The notes below the pieces were generated by a model, which saw only the letters and a list, made by a program, of their open reading frames with translations, was not told the DNA's origin and did no database searches. The position numbers and the translations under genes are program-made. Below, one piece after another: positions 51,322-60,266 of a stretch of 64,000 nt of DNA. This DNA comes from Agrobacterium sp. a22-2 (GTDB taxonomy: Bacteria; Pseudomonadota; Alphaproteobacteria; Rhizobiales; Rhizobiaceae), in assembly GCF_012276985.1 (NCBI RefSeq), contig NZ_JAAXMM010000001.1:496001-560000 (forward strand). The letters are read 5' to 3'. Every line of letters starts with the position of its first letter. Within the stretch, counting starts at the first letter, position 1.

Positions 51322-52411
51322 GGCGCAGCACTCCCTCATTGCCGGCCGACACAAGCGCATGGCCGCGCTCGCCGGCAAAGACCGTCAGCGTCCGGCTGTC
51401 GAATTCGAGCCCGACCGTCTCGCCGGCCTTGATCGATGCGGCGGACGAGATGCGGGCCTTGATGTCGCCGTTGGCGGTCTTGAGCGTGACGATCTGGGTC
51501 GTGCCAAGATATTCGGTGGCAATGACCCTTCCGCGATAGGGGGCGGTGTCGGAGAAGCGGACGTGTTCGGGACGGACCCCGAGCGTCAACCGGCCCTCGG
51601 CGCCCTGACGCAGGACGGGAATGGCGAAGCGATGGCCGTCGAGGGTCACGTGATCGCTGCCGATGCCGACCATGCCGTCGAACTCCAGAAAATTCATCGA
51701 GGGCGAGCCGATGAAATTGGCGACGAAGCGGGTCGCCGGCCAGTCGTAGATCTGCTGCGGCAGGCCGAACTGCTCGACGACGCCATGGTTCATGACGACG
51801 ATCTTGTCGCCCATCTGCATGGCTTCCAGCTGGTCGTGGGTGACATAGACGGTGGTCGCGCCCATACGGTCATGCAGCGCCCGCAGTTCTTCCGCCATGT
51901 GCTCGCGGAACTCGGCATCGAGTGCGCCGAGCGGCTCGTCCATGAAGAAGGCCTTGGGCCGGCGGACGATGGCGCGGCCGAGCGCCACGCGCTGGCGGTC
52001 GCCGCCGGACAGCCCACCCACCGGCTTGTCGAGGATGTCCTCGATCTTCAGGATGCGGGCAACTTCCTCGACGCGTGTCCTGACCTCCGTCTTCGGCACG
52101 CCCTGGCTTAAGAGCGGATAGGAGATGTTGCGGCGGACATTCATGTGCGGATAGAGCGCGAACATCTGAAAGACGAAGGCGATGTCGCGCTGGCTCGCCG
52201 GCTTCATGCCAACTTCCTCGCCGTCAATGTAAATCTCGCCGCTGGTCGGCAGCTCCAGTCCTGCCATCATGCGCAAAGTCGTGGTCTTGCCGCAGCCGGA
52301 GGGGCCGAGCAGCATGAAGAATTCGCCATCCTCGATGGTGAAGCTGGAGGACTGGACAGCGGTGAAGCTGCCGAACTCCTTGCGCACGTTCTCAATTCGG
52401 ATCTGCGCCAT
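51314..52411 (-). CDS. ABC transporter ATP-binding protein (UgpC/MalK-type), first copy
   Basis: ATPase of 365 residues. Walker A is GPSGCGKTT, the signature LSGGDRQRVALGRAI, Walker B AFFMDEPLGALDAEFR, and VTHDQLEAM. The C-terminal MalK-like domain has LTLGVRPEHVRF. The start at 52411 follows a GGAGTAACC ribosome-binding region only 2 bases after the DUF2160 gene stop (52414), so the genes are tightly packed. It pairs with the second ATPase to form a heterodimeric motor. Confidence 0.92.
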   Translation of the reverse strand: MAQIRIENVRKEFGSFTAVQSSSFTIEDGEFFMLLGPSGCGKTTTLRMMAGLELPTSGEIYIDGEEVGMKPASQRDIAFVFQMFALYPHMNVRRNISYPLLSQGVPKTEVRTRVEEVARILKIEDILDKPVGGLSGGDRQRVALGRAIVRRPKAFFMDEPLGALDAEFREHMAEELRALHDRMGATTVYVTHDQLEAMQMGDKIVVMNHGVVEQFGLPQQIYDWPATRFVANFIGSPSMNFLEFDGMVGIGSDHVTLDGHRFAIPVLRQGAEGRLTLGVRPEHVRFSDTAPYRGRVIATEYLGTTQIVTLKTANGDIKARISSAASIKAGETVGLEFDSRTLTVFAGERGHALVSAGNEGVLRHG

Positions 52412-52413
52412 GG

Positions 52414-52602
52414 TTACTCCGGAAAGTGGCTGACGATGATGAACATCACGGTTCCGATCAGCGTCACGAGAAAAGACCAGGAATAGAGGACAAGCGCAAA
52501 GGGCTGCATCATCATAACAACGCCGAGCGCGATCAGCGCTGAGGCAAGCAATTCCCATTCATTGCGCCTCAGGCGGCGCAGGCCTTCGAGAAATCGGCTC
52601 AT
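52414..52602 (-). CDS. DUF2160-type small membrane protein
   Basis: A 62-residue protein with two hydrophobic segments (ELLASALIALGVVMMMQPFAL and YSWSFLVTLIGTVMFIIV). Small DUF2160 membrane proteins occur in glycerol-type ABC operons of rhizobia; the function is unknown and it may be an accessory transporter subunit. The start at 52602 overlaps the stop of the permease gene (52599) by four bases. It is easy to miss because a longer shadow frame covers it. Confidence 0.8.
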   Translation of the reverse strand: MSRFLEGLRRLRRNEWELLASALIALGVVMMMQPFALVLYSWSFLVTLIGTVMFIIVSHFPE

Positions 52603-53537
52603 TTGCGGACGGCTCCGAAGGTAATTCCCCGCAGGAGATGCTTGCGCAACAGGATGGTGAAGACGACAACCGGGATGAGGAAGAGCGTGGCGCCGGCGGC
52701 GACCGCCGGCCAGTCCTGACCGCTCACCCCGATGATGGTGGGGATGAAGGGCGGCGCGGTCTGGGCAGTGCCGGAGGTGAGCAGCACGGCGAAGGCATAT
52801 TCGTTCCACGCGAAGATCAGGCAGAAGATCGCTGTCGAGGCGATCCCTGTGACGGCCTGGGGCAGCACCACTTTGTAGAAGGCCTGGAAGCGGGTGTAGC
52901 CGTCGATCAGCGCCGCCTCCTCGTATTCGATCGGGATTTCGTCGATGAAGCCCTTCAGCAGCCAGACCGAGAGCGAGAGATTGACCGCTGTATAGAGCAG
53001 GATCATACCCAGATGGGTGTCGCTCAAGCCCAGCGACCGGTACATCAGGAAGATCGGGATGGCGACGGCGATCGGCGGCATCATCCGGGTCGAGAGGATA
53101 AAGAACAGCAGATCATCCTTGAACGGTACCTTGAAGCGGGAGAAGGCGTAGGCTGCAGCCGTACCGAGCACGATGCAGAGCAAGGTGGAGCCGAAGCCTA
53201 TGATCACCGAATTGGTAAAGCGCTCGCCGAAGCGCGAGGGGCCGGCAATGACGAGCCCGTCCTGGCGCACCAGTGCCTCGTACCAGGTCTTCGGCTCGCC
53301 CAGCGCTGCCAGATCGGCATCGGAGACGCGGGTGCGGGTGGTGAAGAGGTTCACATAACCTTCCAGCGTCGGCTGGAAGAGCAGCTTTGGTGGATAGGCG
53401 ATGGAATCCGATGGGCTCTTGAAGCCGGTGGTGATGATCCAGATCAGCGGCATGATGGTGACGACGGCATAGACGATCACGAGGATGCCGGCGAACCACT
53501 TCTGGCGGACAGAGGGTTCGGTGACGGAATAGCTCAT
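52599..53537 (-). CDS. ABC transporter permease (MalG/UgpE-type)
   Basis: Inner-membrane permease of 312 residues with six hydrophobic segments (GILVIVYAVVTIMPLIWIITTGF, VIIGFGSTLLCIVLGTAAAYAF). The EAA loop (EYEEAALIDGYTRFQAFYKVVLPQAVTGI) is present. An insertion of about 35 residues between the first and second segments (TRTRVSDADLAALGEPKTWYEAL) is shared with polyol-type permeases. The start overlaps the preceding permease stop (ATGA). Confidence 0.92.
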   Translation of the reverse strand: MSYSVTEPSVRQKWFAGILVIVYAVVTIMPLIWIITTGFKSPSDSIAYPPKLLFQPTLEGYVNLFTTRTRVSDADLAALGEPKTWYEALVRQDGLVIAGPSRFGERFTNSVIIGFGSTLLCIVLGTAAAYAFSRFKVPFKDDLLFFILSTRMMPPIAVAIPIFLMYRSLGLSDTHLGMILLYTAVNLSLSVWLLKGFIDEIPIEYEEAALIDGYTRFQAFYKVVLPQAVTGIASTAIFCLIFAWNEYAFAVLLTSGTAQTAPPFIPTIIGVSGQDWPAVAAGATLFLIPVVVFTILLRKHLLRGITFGAVRK

Positions 53538-54481
53538 CGTTCTTTCACCTTGTTCAGCGCCTTCACATAGATCGAGGCGAGTCCGAAAACCGTAACGAAC
53601 AGAATGACCGCGTAGGCCGAGGCATAACCCGTGCGCCACTTCTCGAAGGCTTCCCGCTTGAGGTTGATCGAGGTGAGCTCGGTGATCGAGCCCGGGCCGC
53701 CGCCTGTCAGTTGCACGACGAGGTCGAACATCTTGAAGTTCTCGATGCCGCGAAACAGGATCGCCAGCATCAGGAAGGGCAGGACCAGCGGAATGGTGAT
53801 GGTCCAGAACTGCCGCCACTTGCTGGCGCGGTCGCATTCGGCCGCCTCGTAGATGCTGGCGGGAATCGAGCGCAGGCCGGCAAGGCAAATCAGCATGACG
53901 AAGGGCGTCCACATCCAGGTGTCGACGATGATGATCGCCCAGGGCGCCAGCGAGACATCGCCGATCATCGAGAAGGCGGAAGGGTCGATGCCGGTGAAGA
54001 AGCTGATGACGTAGTTGAACAGGCCGATCTGCGGCTGGTAGAGGAAGGTCCAGAAATTGCCGACGACAGCGGGGCTGAGCATCATCGGCAGCACAATGAT
54101 GGTGGTCCACAGGTCGTTGCCGCGAAACTTCTTGTTGATCAGGTAGGCGAGCGAAAAGCCGATCAGCACCTGGAGCGCGATGGTCCAGAGCAGGAAATGG
54201 GCCGTCGCCTGCATGGTCAGCCAGATGTCGCCATCGGTCAGGATGCGGGTATAGTTGCGCAATCCGACGAATTCCGGTGCCTCGTTCGGGCGATTGACCC
54301 GAAAATTGGTGAAGCTCAGCCGCACGGTCCAGATCAGCGGAAAGATGTTGATCGCCAGCAGCAGCACGATCGACGGGGTGACGAAGAGCCAGGCAATGGC
54401 GCGGTCCGAGAGACCGGAGATGCGTCTCGCCACAGGCGGCGGCGTGGCACGGGCGATGCGCTCGATGGCAGTGTCGGACAT
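53534..54481 (-). CDS. ABC transporter permease (MalF/UgpA-type)
   Basis: Inner-membrane permease of 315 residues. It shows AIAWLFVTPSIVLLLAINIFPLIWTVRLSF at the first helix, a LTGGGPGSITELTSI segment, and the EAA loop SIYEAAECDRASKWRQFWTITIPLVLPFLM. The start at 54481 (MSDTAIERIAR) has GGGGGAAA upstream. It is second gene of the operon, after the binding protein. Confidence 0.92.
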   Translation of the reverse strand: MSDTAIERIARATPPPVARRISGLSDRAIAWLFVTPSIVLLLAINIFPLIWTVRLSFTNFRVNRPNEAPEFVGLRNYTRILTDGDIWLTMQATAHFLLWTIALQVLIGFSLAYLINKKFRGNDLWTTIIVLPMMLSPAVVGNFWTFLYQPQIGLFNYVISFFTGIDPSAFSMIGDVSLAPWAIIIVDTWMWTPFVMLICLAGLRSIPASIYEAAECDRASKWRQFWTITIPLVLPFLMLAILFRGIENFKMFDLVVQLTGGGPGSITELTSINLKREAFEKWRTGYASAYAVILFVTVFGLASIYVKALNKVKER

Positions 54482-54585
54482 GGGTTTCCCCCAGGGTATG
54501 GGTTGCATCCGGCAGGGCCGGCCGGTCAGGCGACCGGCCCCGCGATTGCATCAGCTCCGCCTTCGGCGGATCGAGGCTTCTCGGA

Positions 54586-55920
54586 TCAGAGCTTGCCTTC
54601 GTCCTCGAAGACTTCGGTCCAGTCCTTGACCAGCCCGTCCAGCGCTTCCTTGGCGGTTCCCTGGCCGGCCACGACGTAGTCGTGGAAACGCTTCTGGGAG
54701 GCCTGCAGCAGCGAGGCGTAAGACGGCTCGGCCCAGAAGTCCTTCACGATCGCCATGGAGTCGAGGAAGGTCTGGGCATAGGGCTGGCTGGTGGCAAAGC
54801 CCGAATCCTCAACAACGGAGCGCAGGGCCGAATAACCGCCGAGCGACCACCACTTGTTCTGGATTTCCGGCTGGGCGAACCACTTGATGTATTCCAGCGC
54901 CGCATCCTGCTTGGACGATGCCGCGACCACCGAGATGCCCTGGCCGCCGAGCTGGGCGAACTGCTTGCCGTCGGGGCCTGCCGGATTGGGGAAGTAACCC
55001 GACTTGTCACCGCCGACATTGGCGTCGGCATGGATACCCGGCCAGATGAAGGCGAAGTTCATCTGCAGCGCGACCTGGCCGGATTTGTACGCATCGATGT
55101 TTTCCGACATGTAAGTGTCGGAAGAGCCGGGCGGCGTGCAGCAATCGTAGAGGGCCTTGTAGTATTCGAGACCTGCGATCGACTGCGGCGAGTTGACGAA
55201 GCCTTCGAGGTCATAAGGCTTGTCGGGGTTTTCGTACTGGAAGCCGAAGGAATAGAGCACATCCATGGCGCCCATGGTGATGCCTTCCGAGCCGCGCTCG
55301 GTGTAGATCGCGGCGCCATAGACCTTCTTGCCGTCGATGTCGCGCGCTTGAAAGAACTCGGCGATGTCCTTGAGTTCGGCAAAAGTCTTCGGCACGGCCA
55401 GATCACGGCCGTATTTCGTCTTGAACTCGGCCTGCAGTTCGGGACGCGAGAACCAGTCCTTGCGATAGGTCCAGCCGACGACGTCGCCGAAAGCCGGCAG
55501 CGCCCAGTAGTTCGGCGAGTTTTTCGGCCATTCGGCATAACCGACGACGGTCGCCGGGATGAAGTCCTCCATCTTGATTCCTTCCTTTTGGAAGAAATCA
55601 TTGAGCTTCACATACTGGCCATTCTCGGCGGCACCACCGATCCACTGGCTGTCGCCGATCATCAGGTCGCAGAGCTTGCCGCCGGAATTGAGTTCGTTGA
55701 GCATGCGGTCGGCAAAGTTCGGCCAGGGCACGAATTCGAATTTCATCTTGTGGCCGGACTTGGCCTCGAAGTCTTTGGACAGTTCGACCAGGGCATTGGC
55801 CGGATCCCAGGCCGCCCAGCACAGGGTCAGGTCCTCGGCCTTGACGGCGCCGGCGCCGGACAAGCTGGCCCAGACGAGTGTACCGGCCGCGACCGACGAT
55901 TTCAGGAATGCTGATGTCAT
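54586..55920 (-). CDS. ABC transporter substrate-binding protein (polyol/sugar type)
   Basis: Periplasmic extracellular solute-binding protein of family 1, 444 residues. The signal peptide is visible (LKSSVAAGTLVWASLSGAGAVKA). The mature part has LTLCWAAWDPANALVELSKDFEAKSG and RMLNELNSGGKLCDLMIGDSQWIGGAAENGQYVKLNDFF. The start at 55920 has GGAGGAGAACGTC before it, a strong ribosome-binding site. It is first gene of the operon and the nearest to the twin LacI-type operators. The downstream kinase suggests glycerol, dihydroxyacetone or a four-carbon polyol as ligand. Confidence 0.92.
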   Translation of the reverse strand: MTSAFLKSSVAAGTLVWASLSGAGAVKAEDLTLCWAAWDPANALVELSKDFEAKSGHKMKFEFVPWPNFADRMLNELNSGGKLCDLMIGDSQWIGGAAENGQYVKLNDFFQKEGIKMEDFIPATVVGYAEWPKNSPNYWALPAFGDVVGWTYRKDWFSRPELQAEFKTKYGRDLAVPKTFAELKDIAEFFQARDIDGKKVYGAAIYTERGSEGITMGAMDVLYSFGFQYENPDKPYDLEGFVNSPQSIAGLEYYKALYDCCTPPGSSDTYMSENIDAYKSGQVALQMNFAFIWPGIHADANVGGDKSGYFPNPAGPDGKQFAQLGGQGISVVAASSKQDAALEYIKWFAQPEIQNKWWSLGGYSALRSVVEDSGFATSQPYAQTFLDSMAIVKDFWAEPSYASLLQASQKRFHDYVVAGQGTAKEALDGLVKDWTEVFEDEGKL

Positions 55921-56102
55921 GACGTTCTCCTCCCTAAACGAAATCCCGACCTCCATCGGGACACGTGCGACGCCCCCTCCAGGGCAAAAAAATGCACTGC
56001 GCATCTCCTCGAACCGACGGACCTTCCCTTGCCGGTTCCTCGTGCCGAACGACGGGCGCGACGGATGCACGGCAGGTTCGCTGGACACTGGAACCTCTAT
56101 AA

Positions 56103-56150
56103 TTGAGGTGCGCACCTCAAAGCAAGTTAATTTTGAGGTGCGCACCTCAA
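56103..56150. promoter_or_regulatory. Two identical 18-bp palindromic operators
   Basis: TTGAGGTGCGCACCTCAA occurs twice, at 56103-56120 and 56133-56150, with centres 30 bases apart (about three helical turns). Both are perfect palindromes with a central CG, as LacI-family operators have. They lie in the divergent region between the ABC operon (start 55920) and the LacI-type gene (start 56224). The spacing allows cooperative binding of two dimers on one DNA face. Confidence 0.85.
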
Positions 56151-56223
56151 TTTCTTGCTTTTCGTTTGAATTTGTTGGAGAAGTCTTTCAACAGCACTCT
56201 CGCCCAGATATTCGAAAGGCCTC

Positions 56224-57246
56224 ATGAGACCCACCGCCAAAGACCTCGCGGAAGCTGCAGGAGTGAGCCTTGCCACGGTCGACCGCGTGCTGAACGACCG
56301 GCCGAATGTCAGCGAGAAGGCGGCGCGGCGGGTCAACGAGGCAATCGGCCGGATCGGCTTCGTGCGCAACCCGGCGGCCGTGAACCTGGCGCGTAACAGG
56401 ACCTATCGCTTCCGCTTCGTGCTGCCGCTTTCCGGCGACCAATATCTGCAGGAGCTGCTGGCCCAGGTGGTGGAGGCACGCGAGGCGCTGCGCGGCGACC
56501 TGACGGATATCGACGTGGTGCAGGTGTCGGTGAGTGATCCGCATGCGCTGGCGAAATATCTCGCCGCCCTCGACCCCGAACAGATCGACGGGGTGGCGAT
56601 CATGGCGCCGGAATCACCGCAGGTGCGCGATGCCATGGCCCGCCTGATCGAGCGCGGCATCAAGGTGGTGCAATTCCTCTCCGGCCAGGAGAAGCTGCCG
56701 ACGGCGGATTTCGTCGGCGTCGACAATTTTGCCGCCGGGGCAACGGCCGGCAAGATCGTCGGGCGGTTCCTGGGAAATATGTCGGGCAAGATCATGGTCG
56801 TCGCGGACACCATGATGGCGCAGGACAGTATCGAGCGCCGGCTTGGGTTCGACAGCATTGTCAACCAGCAGTTTCCCCACCTAGTCTCCTTGCCTTCACT
56901 GGAAACCTATGGTGATGAAAGACGGGCGCGACTGGTCATCCGCCGACTTCTTGAGAACCATCCGGATGTCCGGGCTGTCTATGTCCTGAGTTCAGAGGCG
57001 CGGGCGCCTTTGATCGCGATCGAGGAGGTCCAGGATCCGCGGGCACTGACGATCGTGGTCCATGAACGAACGCCCTTCAGTGAGGAGGCGCTGAAGGATG
57101 ACCGGATTGACGCGATTATCGCTCAGGATCCGAGCCACGCCGTGCGGAGTGCCATCCGCATCATGCGCGCCAGGCTCGAGCAGCGCGAGCTGATCGCATC
57201 GCAGGAAAAGATCCGCATCGAGGTTCTGCTGAAGGAAAATCTTTGA
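56224..57246 (+). CDS. LacI-family transcriptional regulator of the polyol operon
   Basis: Regulator of 340 residues. The N-terminal LacI helix-turn-helix is clear (TAKDLAEAAGVSLATVDRVLNDRPNVSEKAARRVNEAI), followed by the hinge region. The periplasmic-binding-protein-like sensor domain has RFRFVLPLSGDQYLQELLAQVV and DFVGVDNFAAGATAGKIVGRFL. It is close to the rhizobial sugar/polyol repressors with the ATVDRVLN recognition helix. It is divergent from the ABC-DhaKL operon, with two perfect palindromes in between, and very likely represses both. Confidence 0.93.
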   Translation: MRPTAKDLAEAAGVSLATVDRVLNDRPNVSEKAARRVNEAIGRIGFVRNPAAVNLARNRTYRFRFVLPLSGDQYLQELLAQVVEAREALRGDLTDIDVVQVSVSDPHALAKYLAALDPEQIDGVAIMAPESPQVRDAMARLIERGIKVVQFLSGQEKLPTADFVGVDNFAAGATAGKIVGRFLGNMSGKIMVVADTMMAQDSIERRLGFDSIVNQQFPHLVSLPSLETYGDERRARLVIRRLLENHPDVRAVYVLSSEARAPLIAIEEVQDPRALTIVVHERTPFSEEALKDDRIDAIIAQDPSHAVRSAIRIMRARLEQRELIASQEKIRIEVLLKENL

Positions 57247-57309
57247 GGCGGCAATGCATGCCCGCGGAGGCAAATGCGCCGCACCTCATCAGGATGCTTC
57301 GGGGATTGA

Positions 57310-58917
57310 TTGTTAAATGTCCACTCCTATTTCCGCTCGGCGGCGCCTTGCTTGGCATCTTCCGGACGATTTCAGCAGGCTGTCATTCTCCAAGGGGGAG
57401 GAAATCATCGAATGGGTGCGCCGGGTCATTATCTCCGGCTCAACCGACTATCGCCGCTACCAGGCGGCGGCGATCAAACAGCGCTATGCAATTCGGTTTC
57501 CAGGCGTCACCTATGGCGGAGGAGCCCTGTCGCCTCGCGCGCACAGCTTTGCAGGGAGCACCAGCACAATACGGAAACCTTTGAAGATCCTGATTTCCTG
57601 TCAGGCGTCGTCGATGCGCTGCCGCAACTGGCTATGGAGATGGCCGATCTGATCCGCTTCAAGATATCGATGCTGACGGCGATCGTATTTCAACGCAACG
57701 GGGTATGGGGCGAGGAAACGGCATCGCAGAAGGTCGAGCATCTCGGGCTGATGTTCGGGGCGCTCGCCGCCTCGCCCGCCGGCGTTGTCAAAGGGCGCGG
57801 CGTGCCGCTCAACCAACTGACCTTTGACCTGCTGATCTTCCCAGGTGTGTGGGATTGGTACCTGCAGCGGCGCGAGCAGCGGCGCGGCTTCTATACCAAG
57901 TGGGAAGAAGACATGTTGATGGTGGCAATGGCGTTGACCCGTGCCGAAGTCGGCTGGATCCGTCAGTATCCAGGCCTTCTAAAGAATGTCAGACCGATAG
58001 AAGGGCTGATCGCACCGGAGGAGATAGAGTTTGCGTCTCGCGACTGGCACGGCGCATGCGATGCATTCCACCGGCATGTCGCCAATCGCTCGAAGGAAAT
58101 CCAGCGGGTCATGCGTGTGCATCGCGATCCCTTCGAGCCGATCATGGTGGTCCTTGAAGCCGACAGCCCACTGTTGGAATACCGCAAGATCACAGATGAG
58201 ATCCTGAAGCGTATGCCGGATGAAGATCGTTATCCTCGAGCAGCAGCCGAAGCGGTCCGCTCTTTCCTTTTGCTCCGCCTTGGCCTGCATCTGGGACTTC
58301 GGCAAAAGAACCTTCGACAGCTTCGCTTGTGCCCGCGCGGGCATTTTCCGACATCAGAGCGACGGCTGGAAGACATGAAATGCGGTGAGTTGCGCTGGAG
58401 CGATCGAGAGAACGGATGGGTCCTCATCCCGTCGGTCGCCTTCAAGAACGCCGGCTCATCCTTCTTCGGACAAAAGCCGTTCCGGCTGATCCTGCCTGAT
58501 CTGCTCGACCTCTACAAATACCTTGAGGCCTATATCGATCGCCATCGCGGTGTGCTGCTCGGTCCGGCAAAGGATCCCGGCACCCTGTTCGTCAAGACGG
58601 TGAAGACGACCAGTCTGGACGCGGCATACGATTCCGCCAAATTCTATGAAGCCTGGCGAACCGTGATCCAACGCTATGGCATCTACAACCCCTATACCGG
58701 CCGCGGAGCGATCAAGGGATTGCTCCCGCACGGACCGCATAATCTTCGGGATATTCTGGCAACGCATATCCTCAAGCAGACCGGGTCTTACGAGCAGGCG
58801 AGCTACGCCATTCAGGACACGCCGGATGTCGTTCAGCAGCACTACGGTCGCTTCCTACCGCAGGACAAGGCGGCACTTGCGGCGAAAATCCTCAATCAGG
58901 TTTGGGAAGCTGCATAG
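57310..58917 (+). CDS. Tyrosine-recombinase-like protein, probably frameshifted near the N terminus
   Basis: Uninterrupted frame of 535 codons. The C-terminal part has a recombinase catalytic pattern: LGLHLGLRQKNLRQLRL (Arg I region), HNLRDILATH (H477-x-x-R480) and the tyrosine in QQHYGRF (Y512). R480 to Y512 is 32 residues, as in XerD. The second His/Trp position holds D503 instead. The first 75 residues have poor composition; a good N terminus (MSTPISARRRLAWHLPDDF...TDYRRYQAAAIKQRYAIRFPG) lies in another frame from the ATG at 57317, and joining the two needs a shift near 57520-57560. It is either a recent frameshift mutation or a sequence error. It stands next to a recombination-site-like inverted repeat. 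Confidence 0.65.
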   Translation: MLNVHSYFRSAAPCLASSGRFQQAVILQGGGNHRMGAPGHYLRLNRLSPLPGGGDQTALCNSVSRRHLWRRSPVASRAQLCREHQHNTETFEDPDFLSGVVDALPQLAMEMADLIRFKISMLTAIVFQRNGVWGEETASQKVEHLGLMFGALAASPAGVVKGRGVPLNQLTFDLLIFPGVWDWYLQRREQRRGFYTKWEEDMLMVAMALTRAEVGWIRQYPGLLKNVRPIEGLIAPEEIEFASRDWHGACDAFHRHVANRSKEIQRVMRVHRDPFEPIMVVLEADSPLLEYRKITDEILKRMPDEDRYPRAAAEAVRSFLLLRLGLHLGLRQKNLRQLRLCPRGHFPTSERRLEDMKCGELRWSDRENGWVLIPSVAFKNAGSSFFGQKPFRLILPDLLDLYKYLEAYIDRHRGVLLGPAKDPGTLFVKTVKTTSLDAAYDSAKFYEAWRTVIQRYGIYNPYTGRGAIKGLLPHGPHNLRDILATHILKQTGSYEQASYAIQDTPDVVQQHYGRFLPQDKAALAAKILNQVWEAA

Positions 58918-58945
58918 CCGCCCGGATGAATAGCTGATCCACATC

Positions 58946-58986
58946 GTCCAGGCAGATGCGGAAACAATCTCCGCATCTGCGTGGAC
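58946..58986. repeat. Inverted repeat with 11-bp arms next to the recombinase-like gene
   Basis: GCAGATGCGGA (58952-58962) and TCCGCATCTGC (58970-58980) are perfect arms around a 7-base spacer, AACAATC. Outside a G-G mismatch, GTCCA (58946-58950) pairs with TGGAC (58982-58986). No T-run follows, so a simple terminator is less likely. The dimensions fit a tyrosine-recombinase core site. Confidence 0.6.
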
Positions 58987-59220
58987 ACTGCCGGTCGGCT
59001 CTGCCTTGAGAGGATACGGTCCTGCGCGCTTCTTTTGGCTTTAAAAATCCTGAAAAATAATGACTTAGACATAAAGTGATCGGGACTGGAAGCAAGGCAC
59101 GCTGCGTTGTCAGATGCCGTTCGTCTGGCCCCGCCTTGGCGCTGAACGGGATTGGAATGGCAAATCTACGGGCCTCGATTCCCATTTGCCTACCGGACGC
59201 TTAGCATCTATAATGCACGA

Positions 59221-60216
59221 ATGCTTGACCGTTCGTCCCAACCGTCTTCGCCATATATTCCAGTGGATGCACTGAGCGAAGTCCTGCAAGACTTCCGCTT
59301 GAGTGGCGTCAACTATAGCCGCTGCGAGCTCCGGCACCCATGGAGCATCGCCTTTCCGCAACAACAGCTGCTTCGTTTTCACTTTGTCAGCCAAGGTCCA
59401 TGCTGGATCCATACGGCAGCGCTAGGCTGGCAGGAATTGCGCGATGGCGATCTGGTGCTGTTGCCGCAGGGCGTCGCCCATAAACTTGCCAGTGCGCCAG
59501 ATGTTGCCGACGACTCTCTCGACAGATGTCAGGTGACCAAGTTGGGGACCAACGTTTGCGAAGTGGTGCGAGAAGGGACAGGCGCAACAAGCACCCTTTT
59601 CTGCGGTTCGATGGCCTTGGGCGTTTGTGCTCTCAATCCCTTGATCACTTTGATGCCGCCAATCATCAAGGGCTGTGACGTGGCCGGCAATGACCCGATC
59701 GTCGGCCCTCTGCTCGCGGCGATGACGGCGGAGGCAACCCATCCACAGATGGGCAGCGCCACCATCTTGTCACGAATGGCGGACCTGCTCACCGCGCGGC
59801 TCATCCGCTGCTGGGTCAATTGCACCGGCGCCCCGACAATCGGTTGGCTCGCCGCCATCCGCGACCCCAATATCGGCCGCGCCCTGGCAGCCATGCACCG
59901 AGACCCCGGCCATAACTGGAACTTGGAAAGACTCGCTGCCGTGGCAGGTCAATCGCGCTCGATTTTCGCGGAGCGCTTCAGCGCTGTTTTAGGGGAAGGC
60001 GCGGCACACTATCTCGCCCGTCTGCGTATGCAGCTTGCCCGCGAGTTGTTGGGCCAAAGCGGCACATCGGTTGCCGACGTCGCCACCCGGTTGGGCTATG
60101 AGTCCGAAGCGTCCTTCGCGCGCGCGTTCAAGCGCATTACCGGTGTCTCGCCAGGCGTTGTGCGTCGCACAATTTCCGGACGAACAGACATGGATTTCGG
60201 ATTTCAGGATACATAA
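59221..60216 (+). CDS. AraC-family transcriptional regulator (cupin_6 type)
   Basis: Regulator of 331 residues from the ATG at 59221 (MLDRSSQPSS); an in-frame ATG at 59152 would add an unconserved stretch. The N-terminal cupin sensor has LLRFHFVSQGPCWIHTAALGWQELRDGDLVLLPQGVAHKL. The C-terminal AraC domain is complete (NLERLAAVAGQSRSIFAERFSAVLGEGAAHYLARLRM, then VADVATRLGYESEASFARAFKRITGVSPGVVRR). It is 50 bases upstream of the MFS gene, with which it probably forms a small efflux operon. Confidence 0.9.
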   Translation: MLDRSSQPSSPYIPVDALSEVLQDFRLSGVNYSRCELRHPWSIAFPQQQLLRFHFVSQGPCWIHTAALGWQELRDGDLVLLPQGVAHKLASAPDVADDSLDRCQVTKLGTNVCEVVREGTGATSTLFCGSMALGVCALNPLITLMPPIIKGCDVAGNDPIVGPLLAAMTAEATHPQMGSATILSRMADLLTARLIRCWVNCTGAPTIGWLAAIRDPNIGRALAAMHRDPGHNWNLERLAAVAGQSRSIFAERFSAVLGEGAAHYLARLRMQLARELLGQSGTSVADVATRLGYESEASFARAFKRITGVSPGVVRRTISGRTDMDFGFQDT

Positions 60217-60266
60217 CATCCGACAAAACTCGTCTATGAAGATCTCCAACTCTTGGAGACATCTCA

